DNA from: Deltaproteobacteria bacterium
GTDB taxonomy: Bacteria; Desulfobacterota; Desulfobacteria; Desulfobacterales; SURF-15
Reading direction: 5' to 3'
NCBI GenBank assembly: GCA_024644775.1
Contig: JAHEHB010000370.1
Coordinates: forward strand, 1-5,538
DNA length: 5,538 nucleotides
The translations under genes and the position numbers were made by a program. The notes below the pieces were generated by a model that was given only the letters and a program-made list of their open reading frames with translations, was not told the DNA's origin and searched no databases. Positions 1 through 5,538 of this stretch are shown piece after piece; within the stretch, counting starts at the first letter, position 1, and every line of letters starts with the position of its first letter.

Positions 1-1957
1 CGGTGTTTCCGGTATCGAGTGTATTCGGATGAAATTAACGGAACCCGATAACAGTGGTCGCCGAAGACCGGTACCGATTCCTGACAGCGAATTTCAACTG
101 GATGTGGACGTGGTGGTGCTTGCCATCGGTCAAGTTCCGGATATCGGCGATGTACAGGGTATTACCACAAATAGGGCTGGACGAATTCAGTTGGATGGCG
201 CGGGCTTTATGACAAAGCGGCCGGGGGTTTTTGCGGCCGGTGATGCCGTCACCCGAGGTAAGATGGCTGTGATTGAGGCCATCGGTATGGGTAAAAAGGC
301 CGCCGAAGAGATCGATGCCTATCTTAGAGGAATTCAGGCGAACGGAATATCGGACGGTGTATCAGCGCTTCCGGTTGTCCAACGGGAGTTAAGCGTACAA
401 GAGAAAATACCGGCCCCCCGGTTGGCTGTGCCGGTGATTCCCATCAAAAAACGCATTCGTAGTTTCAAGGAGGTTGAAACGGGTTACTCGGTACGACAGG
501 CAAAGAAGGAGGCCGGGCGGTGTCTGGCATGTGGGCCTTGCAGCGAGTGTATGGCCTGCGTACGGGTCTGTGAGCCGGAAGCTGTCATTCATCTTCAACG
601 AGATTCCCAAATTGATGTGACCGTTGGGGCGATCATCTATGCAGATTTTCCGGAACGTATTAAAGACGTGTCGTTGATCGATTGTAAGCGAGTCTACCAA
701 GCGAACCCCGACAGTCCCTTGGATGGATCGTCTGCTGCAGCAAAGGTCATGTACCATGTATTTGCCCAAAGACAGGGGACGGTATCAAGTATCGAAGCGG
801 ATATCGAAGCCCTAAAACCGGATAAACCGGCTCGTATCGGCGTGTTCGTCTGCCGATGTGGTGACGAGATCACAAAAGTCATCGATACGGAAACACTTTG
901 TCAGCGCGCCGCTGTTTGGCCCGATGTGATCGTTGCTGAGGAATTGAGTTTTTCATGTTCTTCTATAGCGGCTGAGACGATTCAAAATACCATTGAACAC
1001 CATCGGCTCAACAGAGTCGTACTTGCAGCCTGCTCCTGTTGTTCTTTAGATCAAGTTTGCTTTAGCTGCACGTACCAGCGGGTTCGGTGTAAGCGAAACC
1101 TTGGGGTATTTGGGAACCGTTCCCCCAATCAAACTGCAAACGAAAATCCCCTTGCGAACACCGGTTTACCTGCGACGGCATTTGAATTTGTGAATATCAG
1201 GGAACACTGTGCCTGGACTCATGCCGATAATCCGAAAGCTGCTTTCGCAAAAGCAACCGCTTTGGTTGCTGCAGGGGTTGCAGAAGCCCGTCTGCCCATG
1301 GAACCCCTGACGGTTGTTCCGCATGAAAGACCATCTGTGCTGGTGGTTGGAGAGGGTGGTGCCGTGCCGTCCTGCCTGAGCGCATTGCGTCACCAGGGTA
1401 TTTCGACCACACACCTGCCTCAAATGCCGTCTCGTATCCGGCATGACAAGGGACACTATGTCGTTTTAAGCAATGGTAAATCCTTGGAAGGGACAGGCAT
1501 CGTTTTTGCGCCACGAAACGTTGAGGAACTCGATCGATTGTTCGCTATCGCGGGCAGCGGTTGCCCGGCGCCTTCTCAGGAGGGAACATATCCCCATTTT
1601 AAGTTACGACAGCCGGGTATTTTCCTTTGCGATCCAAATACGGACGCTGACACCGCCGGGTCTGCAGCAGCTGCACAGGTGACTGCATGGCTGGGTCGAC
1701 TGGCAAGCCGGCCGTCAAACGACGTTGCCGTCGTAAGTTTGCACAGGTGCCGTGCATGTAATACCTGCGTGGAAACCTGTGAGATCGGTGCCCCGGTATT
1801 GCAAAGCGAAAATTCACGGCGCTACGCATGGATCGATCCTGTCATTTGCACGGGTTGCGGGAGCTGCGTTGGGCAATGTCCCTCTGATGCCATCCGAATC
1901 GGATGCACAACCGACGAACAGTTGGTTGCGACGATGGATGCTGTGTTAGGCGCTTAA
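1..1957 (+). CDS. GltD/HdrA-like multidomain FAD and iron-sulfur oxidoreductase, 5' end outside window
   Basis: The frame is open to the left edge (first full codon at nt 2, reading GVSGIECIR before the Met at nt 29), so that Met is internal and the true start lies upstream. Numbering from this Met: residues 1-100 are the end of a GltD-like pyridine nucleotide-disulfide oxidoreductase domain, with AIGQVPD (32-38) and the FAD-contacting PGVFAAGD (65-72). Residues 165-181 hold six cysteines (165, 168, 171, 174, 177, 181), enough for one [4Fe-4S] cluster plus extras. Residues 270-420 resemble the HdrA N-terminal domain (VFVCRCG, SFSCS, AACSCC, VNIREHCAW). Residues 435-560 look like a degenerate Rossmann/FAD region. 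Residues 574-617 are a 2x[4Fe-4S] ferredoxin (C574, 577, 580, 584; C607, 610, 613, 617). The likely role is a cytosolic electron-transfer hub, possibly bifurcating, that oxidises or reduces NAD(P)(H) and works with the downstream MvhD- and HdrD-like proteins. The family is clear; the substrate and partner are inferred. Confidence 0.88.
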   Translation, partial: GVSGIECIRMKLTEPDNSGRRRPVPIPDSEFQLDVDVVVLAIGQVPDIGDVQGITTNRAGRIQLDGAGFMTKRPGVFAAGDAVTRGKMAVIEAIGMGKKAAEEIDAYLRGIQANGISDGVSALPVVQRELSVQEKIPAPRLAVPVIPIKKRIRSFKEVETGYSVRQAKKEAGRCLACGPCSECMACVRVCEPEAVIHLQRDSQIDVTVGAIIYADFPERIKDVSLIDCKRVYQANPDSPLDGSSAAAKVMYHVFAQRQGTVSSIEADIEALKPDKPARIGVFVCRCGDEITKVIDTETLCQRAAVWPDVIVAEELSFSCSSIAAETIQNTIEHHRLNRVVLAACSCCSLDQVCFSCTYQRVRCKRNLGVFGNRSPNQTANENPLANTGLPATAFEFVNIREHCAWTHADNPKAAFAKATALVAAGVAEARLPMEPLTVVPHERPSVLVVGEGGAVPSCLSALRHQGISTTHLPQMPSRIRHDKGHYVVLSNGKSLEGTGIVFAPRNVEELDRLFAIAGSGCPAPSQEGTYPHFKLRQPGIFLCDPNTDADTAGSAAAAQVTAWLGRLASRPSNDVAVVSLHRCRACNTCVETCEIGAPVLQSENSRRYAWIDPVICTGCGSCVGQCPSDAIRIGCTTDEQLVATMDAVLGA

Positions 1958-1994
1958 AAAGGAAATTTTTGCATTCTTTGTTAAAATTTTATCT

Positions 1995-2060
1995 CACCAA
2001 GACACGAAGGCCTCAAAGATTTCTTTAAATTTTTTCTTCGTGTTTTTCGTGCCTTTGTGG
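1995..2060. repeat. Imperfect intergenic palindrome with CACGAAG-type units
   Basis: In the 166-nt spacer between the HdrA-like gene and mvhD, nt 1999-2009 (AAGACACGAAG) pairs with nt 2036-2046 (CTTCGTGTTTT) over 11 positions, one of them a G-U. The loop is AT-rich. The right arm holds more short units, read on the minus strand as CACGAAG (2036-2042), CACGAA (2046-2051) and CCACAAAGG (2052-2060). This resembles the dispersed 'CACGAAG/CACAAAG' repeats that I recall from many environmental bacterial genomes, whose spurious translations read like HEKHEE. The RNA could fold into a hairpin that weakens or stabilises read-through, but no U-tract directly follows the stem, so I do not call it a terminator. 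Nothing else recognisable is in this spacer. Confidence 0.6.
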
Positions 2061-2110
2061 TTCATTTAACGACTTGTTTGGTTTCGGCTCGTCCGGGTTA
2101 GGATAATATA

Positions 2111-2115
2111 GGGAG
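2111..2115 (+). promoter_or_regulatory. Ribosome binding site of the mvhD-like gene
   Basis: GGGAG lies 8 nt before the GTG at 2124. An in-frame TAG at 2109-2111 closes the frame just upstream, so GTG 2124 is the first possible start and the one that fits this Shine-Dalgarno. The resulting N-terminus (hydrophobic strand, then CNW) matches the usual start of the MvhD family. Confidence 0.7.
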
Positions 2116-2123
2116 AAAGATCG

Positions 2124-2519
2124 GTGGAACACCCAAAGGTTGTGGTATTCACCTGCAACTGGAGTGCATATAGCGGTCTGGAGACAGCCGGCAGAAGCCA
2201 TCAGCATTATCCGACAAATGTTCGCCCCATTCGCGTGATATGCTTGGGGCGGTTGCATCCGGGCCTGATTCTGAAAGCCTTTGAACGGGGTGCAAATGGT
2301 GTACTGATGCTCGGGTGCCCTCCCGGGGAATGTCACTATGATTTCGGCTATCGCAACGCTGAAGCGGTTTTTATTCGCTCCAAAGAGTTGATTCAGCTGC
2401 TTGGGTTTAACGAGACACAGCTTCATTTGGACTATGTGGCTGCCGGAGACGGGAAGATGTTTGTTCGTAAAGTTCGAAAATTCGTGGCTGGGTTAAATGG
2501 AGATCCGAAAAAATCGTGA
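2124..2519 (+). CDS. mvhD: MvhD/FrhD-family iron-sulfur electron-transfer protein
   Basis: This 131-residue protein is close to full length for the MvhD family. In methanogens MvhD carries a [2Fe-2S] cluster and passes electrons from the Mvh hydrogenase to HdrA; in bacteria homologues sit beside Hdr-type genes without a hydrogenase. Visible signatures are the N-terminal VVVFTCNW (C11), VICLGR (C40) and the LGCPPGECHY loop (C65, C70), followed by the typical C-terminal helices ending in FVAGL. The common CNWC form is CNWS here, so only four cysteines remain, still enough for one cluster. The protein has no signal peptide or membrane segment and is cytosolic. It starts with GTG and its stop codon overlaps the start of the next gene, so the two are probably translationally coupled. 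The expected role is a relay between the upstream HdrA-like flavoprotein and the downstream HdrD-like protein (inference). The symbol reflects family membership, not a proven hydrogenase link. Confidence 0.9.
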   Translation: MEHPKVVVFTCNWSAYSGLETAGRSHQHYPTNVRPIRVICLGRLHPGLILKAFERGANGVLMLGCPPGECHYDFGYRNAEAVFIRSKELIQLLGFNETQLHLDYVAAGDGKMFVRKVRKFVAGLNGDPKKS

Positions 2520-3709
2520 ATGCGTTGCGGCAATTAATTGAGCGGAACAGAGCAGGGTACTGCATGGAATGTGGAAAATGCAGTAGTGTGTGCCCTATTA
2601 CTCGATATGAGACCAGAGACTATGCGAGCCCCCGGCTTTTAGTGGAAAAGGCCCTGGAGGGTAAAACTCAGGAGGTTTTGGATCATTCGCTGTTTTGGTC
2701 GTGTTTGACATGTAAACGGTGTAGTGAACTTTGCCCTTCTGATGTTTTCTTTTCGGAGTTTATACGCGATGCCCGCAACTTGGCCCGCGAGGAAGGGTAC
2801 TCCGGATCCTGCACCCATGGGGAGGTTATTCAGACATGGGGGCGGATCATGACGAATCCGACGCTCCGTCAAAATCGACTCGGATGGATTCAAAAAGACC
2901 TCGCTGTCTCTGAGGATTCGGATACCGTTTTTTTTGTCGGCTGTGCACCCCATTACGATACGTTGTTTCGGCATCTACCCATGGAAGGCATTCAGATTGC
3001 CCAGAATGCCGTAAGAATATTGAATCATCTGGGAATCACCCCCCATGTCATGGCGGATGAGCGGTGTTGTGGACATGATCAGCTTTGGGAAGGTGATTTC
3101 GAAACCTTTACAGCGCTTGCCAAGATGAATCTCGAGCGATTTGTCGCTTCGGGTGCCCGGCAAATTGTAACCGCGTGTCCGGAGTGCGCCCGCACGCTTA
3201 AAGTGGATTATCCTCGCCGGGTCGGTGAACACGGTTTGAAAGTACGACACCTATCGGAACTAGTAGCAGAAGAAGTACAAAACGGAAACCTGGTGTTTGA
3301 TCCGTCTGCGCCATCCAGCCGGTCTCATCTGGTCACCTATCAAGATCCCTGTCGTTTAGGGCGCCATCTTGGAATTTACGAGCAGCCGCGGACGCTGATG
3401 AAAGCATTGGGATTAGAGGTGGTGGAGATGGAGAACTCCCGAAATTCAGGCCTATGTTGCGGCACCAGTTGCTGGACTGCGTGTGGGCAGGTGAGTAAAG
3501 ACATCCAAGTCGAGCGACTCAAACAAGCCAGGGCGACCGGTGCCCGATTGCTTGTAACCGGTTGCATCAAATGCCAGATACACTTTCGATGTGCGCAACT
3601 CGATCCGGATCTAACGGAGGAAATCGGTATCGATATTCGCGACATCACGACGTTGGTCGCTGAACGATTGGTAGGCAAAAAAAATAAAGACTATGCGGCA
3701 CCATATTGA
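2516..3709 (+). CDS. HdrC-HdrB fusion (HdrD-like) heterodisulfide reductase-related iron-sulfur protein
   Basis: A 397-residue soluble protein. Residues 16-26 (C16, 19, 22, 26) and 63-73 (C63, 66, 69, 73), each ending in CP, form an HdrC-like 2x[4Fe-4S] ferredoxin. Two CCG domains follow: C143, C184-C185-G, C221/C224 and C279, C314-C315-G, C350/C353. Both keep all five cysteines. In HdrB such motifs hold noncubane [4Fe-4S] clusters that cleave the CoM-S-S-CoB disulfide. Bacteria lack that substrate, so the real partner (a disulfide, a thiol carrier, a quinone or another protein) is unknown. No transmembrane helices are seen, unlike membrane-linked HdrDE systems. The GTG start overlaps the mvhD stop in a GTGA arrangement; a GGAG at 2499-2502 lies 13 nt upstream, so coupling probably helps initiation. 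The ATG at 2520 is out of frame. It could also be compared with GlcF/LutA-type CCG proteins or BamD-like proteins, but the mvhD neighbour favours an Hdr-type complex. Confidence 0.9.
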   Translation: MNALRQLIERNRAGYCMECGKCSSVCPITRYETRDYASPRLLVEKALEGKTQEVLDHSLFWSCLTCKRCSELCPSDVFFSEFIRDARNLAREEGYSGSCTHGEVIQTWGRIMTNPTLRQNRLGWIQKDLAVSEDSDTVFFVGCAPHYDTLFRHLPMEGIQIAQNAVRILNHLGITPHVMADERCCGHDQLWEGDFETFTALAKMNLERFVASGARQIVTACPECARTLKVDYPRRVGEHGLKVRHLSELVAEEVQNGNLVFDPSAPSSRSHLVTYQDPCRLGRHLGIYEQPRTLMKALGLEVVEMENSRNSGLCCGTSCWTACGQVSKDIQVERLKQARATGARLLVTGCIKCQIHFRCAQLDPDLTEEIGIDIRDITTLVAERLVGKKNKDYAAPY

Positions 3710-5351
3710 TCCAAATGAAATCTTCGATCCTTATTTTCTTCAAAGCGTTGTCCAGCACGCGACGTATCTGTTGAAAGCCGACGGGAGCGGGTTCTACTAT
3801 TGGGATACCCTTCGGCGGCAGGCGACGCTTTTGGCCAAATACAATTTAAATTATGTACCGTGGGATGATTCCCTCCCCAGCCGGGTCATTGATTCTCAGA
3901 GAGCGCTTGTGGAAACATTTCCAAGCAGACCGGCATTGTTGGCTGTACCGACAACATTACACGAGGATATTCGAGGCATGCTGGTGGTGGCAGACTGGGC
4001 ACCCACAAGAATGTTTGAGGATCAAGATATTGCAATGCTTGAATCGCTGTCGGATCTTGCAACATCAGCCTCCCGCCAAACGCAACGACTGGCACGAATG
4101 ACTGCTCAGTTTCGCGCCCTGCATGCCATCGACATTGCGCTTACCTCTAGTTTGCAATTGGATCGTGTTTTGGACTTGATTATAGAAAAGGCGGTCGAAC
4201 TGGTAGGCGCAGAACACGGTTCGCTCCGGCAATTAAACCCTGAAACCGGAGAACTCATCCTGAAGGCTCACCATGGGAATGGATGGACGCCGGAAAAACT
4301 TGCCTACACGCCTCGGATGGGAGAAGGCATTGTTCAGTGGGTGGCTAAGAATCGACGCCCGTATTTAAGTCCGGATGTACGGAAGGATTCACGATATGTC
4401 GTCCTGTTTGAAGACATGCGGTCCAGTATAGCGGTTCCGTTGCTGGAGGCCCAGGGGGAGGAACCGGAAGCCGAAGAATTTTTGGGCGTTCTTCTTTTGG
4501 AAAGCTCACGACTTTCGGCGTTCGACCAGCAGGATGTCGAACTTTTGGATGCATTAGCCCAGGAAGCCGTGATTGCCATACAGAACGCGACTCAGCATCA
4601 AAGACTTCAGTCGATGCATCAAGCGCTGAGACATGAGCAGGAAAAACGGCTCGCGGCCGAAAAATGGACGGTAATGGGACAGGCGGCAACCTCTTTGGCT
4701 CACCGAATTAATAATATTATCGGCACGTTGCCTGCCAGCGCCAACGAAGTGCGCCGGACACTCACGGCAATCGAAATGACCATTGGGGATCGGAAATGGG
4801 TCGATGCCAACCTGGGCCGTATCGAACGCAACGCCCGGTTTATTCTCAAGCTTGTGGATGCCTTGTTTCGACCGTTTAAAGAAGCGGGTCCCCCCCGTCG
4901 ATTCGACATCAATCGATTATTGAATGAAGCCTTGGAATCAGCGGATTTGCCGCCCACGCTTCAGGTCGTTTGTGATTATGAAAAAAATCTCCCGAAAGTG
5001 GAAAGCAGCCCGCTGTTGGTTGATATCTTCCTTGAGTTGATTACCAATGCCCAAAAGGCCATGGAAGGAAAACCCGCGCAACAGCTTCGGATTATCGCTC
5101 GGTCTGAAGCTACGGAATCCGATCAGTGGGTGATCATTGAAATCAGCGATACGGGCTGTGGAATTGCTCCGGATCGGATGACCCATTTGTGGGATATGTT
5201 TCAGCAAAGCAAAGACGGCTTCGGATTCGGTCTTTGGTGGCTTCGAACCTTTATCGTGCGTCAGGGAGGAACGATTGACTGCACCAGCAAGCAGAATGAA
5301 GGCACTACGTTCACCGTTCGCTTGCCGGCAATCGATAGTATGAACACATAA
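3693..5351 (+). CDS. Cytosolic histidine kinase with two GAF domains
   Basis: A 552-residue sensor kinase with no signal peptide or membrane segment. Residues about 11-130 form a divergent first GAF domain and about 140-300 a clearer second one (GEGIVQWVA, SSIAVPLL, LGVLLLES). A short, probably coiled linker (300-325) leads to the phosphoacceptor helix MGQAATSLAHRINNIIG with candidate His337. The ATPase domain has the N box around N452 (ELITNAQKAME), the G1 motif DTGCGI (486-491) and the glycine-rich GFGFGL (509-514), ending in GTTFTVRLP. All catalytic elements are present, so it is probably active. The H-box has Arg after the His where Glu is usual. The GAF domains show no cysteine cluster, so the ligand cannot be read from sequence. 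The ATG overlaps the hdr gene by 17 nt and has only a weak Shine-Dalgarno, which suggests translational coupling. The likely phosphate acceptor is the response regulator beginning 155 nt downstream. Confidence 0.92.
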   Translation: MRHHIDPNEIFDPYFLQSVVQHATYLLKADGSGFYYWDTLRRQATLLAKYNLNYVPWDDSLPSRVIDSQRALVETFPSRPALLAVPTTLHEDIRGMLVVADWAPTRMFEDQDIAMLESLSDLATSASRQTQRLARMTAQFRALHAIDIALTSSLQLDRVLDLIIEKAVELVGAEHGSLRQLNPETGELILKAHHGNGWTPEKLAYTPRMGEGIVQWVAKNRRPYLSPDVRKDSRYVVLFEDMRSSIAVPLLEAQGEEPEAEEFLGVLLLESSRLSAFDQQDVELLDALAQEAVIAIQNATQHQRLQSMHQALRHEQEKRLAAEKWTVMGQAATSLAHRINNIIGTLPASANEVRRTLTAIEMTIGDRKWVDANLGRIERNARFILKLVDALFRPFKEAGPPRRFDINRLLNEALESADLPPTLQVVCDYEKNLPKVESSPLLVDIFLELITNAQKAMEGKPAQQLRIIARSEATESDQWVIIEISDTGCGIAPDRMTHLWDMFQQSKDGFGFGLWWLRTFIVRQGGTIDCTSKQNEGTTFTVRLPAIDSMNT

Positions 5352-5357
5352 CGGAAA

Positions 5358-5474
5358 AGGGTTCAAGGTCTAAGGTTCAAGGTTAAAGGATTAAAACCGA
5401 TGGACGCTGCACGGGTTGTTTGGGGTTATTCAACCCGGAACGATGAACCCTGAGCCGCTCAACTTAAACTTGAG
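5358..5474. repeat. Intergenic repeat cluster with matching inverted ends
   Basis: The kinase to response-regulator spacer (nt 5352-5506) contains GTTCAAGGT twice, at 5361-5369 and 5375-5383 (14-nt period). AGGGTTCA at 5358-5365 is the exact inverse of TGAACCCT at 5444-5451. Further out, CTCAA (5458-5462) and TTGAG (5470-5474) form another small inverted pair. A perfect hairpin sits between the arms. The left part (repeated TTCAAGGT and TTAAAGG) is low-complexity and resembles dispersed REP/MITE-like elements of deltaproteobacterial genomes, which I infer from memory. No coding potential is evident. Confidence 0.5.
5412..5437 (+). other. Perfect 7-bp hairpin inside the repeat cluster
   Basis: CGGGTTG (5412-5418) pairs perfectly with CAACCCG (5431-5437) around a 12-nt loop; an alternative shorter stem, GGGTT/AACCC, can form within 5423-5436. 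No run of T follows, so a classical intrinsic terminator is not supported. It may be the core of a REP-type element or may moderate read-through into the response regulator gene. Confidence 0.45.
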
Positions 5475-5487
5475 ATAGCATCGCTAT
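5475..5487. other. Short perfect inverted repeat ahead of the response regulator
   Basis: ATAGC-ATC-GCTAT is a perfect 5-bp inverted repeat with a 3-nt centre, ending 7 nt before the AGGAGA Shine-Dalgarno. It could be an operator half-site pair or a small RNA hairpin near the ribosome site. It is short enough to occur by chance. Confidence 0.25.
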
Positions 5488-5494
5488 TGGATAC

Positions 5495-5500
5495 AGGAGA
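5495..5500 (+). promoter_or_regulatory. Strong ribosome binding site of the response regulator gene
   Basis: AGGAGA lies 6 nt before the ATG at 5507. This is the best Shine-Dalgarno in the window and fixes the start. It contrasts with the weak sites of the overlapping hdr and kinase genes and indicates that the regulator is translated independently of the kinase. Confidence 0.75.
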
Positions 5501-5506
5501 TAACAG

Positions 5507-5538
5507 ATGCGTGGCAAAGTTTTGATTGTCGAAGATTA
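5507..5538 (+). CDS. Response regulator receiver domain, start only
   Basis: Only ten complete codons are visible (MRGKVLIVED). The pattern of a short basic start, a hydrophobic strand (VLIV) and an acidic pair (ED) is the typical first beta-strand and acidic site of CheY-like receiver domains, which bind Mg2+ next to the phosphorylated Asp. The strong Shine-Dalgarno and the position after a histidine kinase support the call. The output domain (DNA-binding, sigma-54 AAA+ or other) lies beyond the right edge and cannot be inferred. The gene is probably the partner of the upstream GAF kinase. Confidence 0.75.
   Translation, partial: MRGKVLIVED

Noticed and set aside
29..31. ATG at nt 29 as the true start of the first gene
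   Set aside because: The frame continues to the left edge with family-typical sequence (GVSGIECIR), and the GltD-like domain is cut in its middle, so this Met is internal.
1958..1995. Intrinsic terminator right after the first gene
   Set aside because: The A/T runs (AAAAAGGAAATTTTT) give no GC-rich stem followed by a T-tract.
2078..2109. Possible sigma-70 promoter before mvhD (GATAAT at 2102-2107)
   Set aside because: The -10 match is fair, but the best -35 (TTGGTT at 2078) is weak and the start point would fall in the ribosome binding site.
2025..2426. Minus-strand open frame of 133 codons opposite mvhD
   Set aside because: It lies mostly antisense to the well-supported MvhD gene, and its end (reading like RHEKHEEK) is translated from the intergenic CACGAAG repeat, a familiar artefact.
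4334..4689. Minus-strand open frames opposite the kinase gene
   Set aside because: They are antisense shadows with arginine/serine/proline-rich, domain-free translations inside a gene with full GAF and kinase motifs.
5470..5495. Possible promoter TTGAGA...GATACA before the response regulator
   Set aside because: The spacing is only 14 nt and the -10 overlaps the start of the Shine-Dalgarno, so it is not convincing.

Overview
The window looks like chromosomal DNA from an anaerobic bacterium. Desulfobacterota (sulfate-reducing or syntrophic deltaproteobacteria) is the likeliest group. I infer this from the gene content (a GltD/HdrA-type flavo-iron-sulfur protein, an MvhD-like protein and an HdrC/HdrB-type fusion), from the style of the proteins, and from intergenic palindromic repeats of the kind scattered through such genomes. 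No marker gene here fixes the lineage.

Layout, all on the + strand: (1) nt 1-1957 is the 3' part of a large flavo-iron-sulfur oxidoreductase. It has the end of a GltD-like FAD/NAD(P)H domain, then a cysteine-rich ferredoxin-like segment, an HdrA-like domain, a shrunken Rossmann-like region and a C-terminal 2x[4Fe-4S] ferredoxin. (2) nt 1958-2123 is an AT-rich spacer carrying an imperfect palindromic CACGAAG-type repeat. (3) nt 2124-2519 encodes an MvhD-family iron-sulfur protein. (4) nt 2516-3709 encodes a soluble HdrC+HdrB (HdrD-like) fusion with two ferredoxin clusters and two complete five-cysteine CCG domains; it overlaps the previous gene by 4 nt. (5) nt 3693-5351 encodes a cytosolic histidine kinase with two GAF domains, overlapping the hdr gene by 17 nt. 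(6) nt 5352-5506 is a spacer rich in direct and inverted repeats. (7) From nt 5507 a response regulator begins and runs off the right edge after ten codons.

Working model (inference): the first three proteins form a soluble electron-transfer complex. NAD(P)H or another donor would be oxidised at the GltD/HdrA-like flavoprotein. MvhD would relay electrons, and the HdrD-like subunit would reduce or oxidise an unknown disulfide, thiol or other acceptor. No hydrogenase or formate dehydrogenase gene is in the window. The kinase and response regulator directly behind these genes suggest a two-component system that senses or controls the same redox pathway; the gene overlaps make co-translation of mvhD, hdr and the kinase gene likely.
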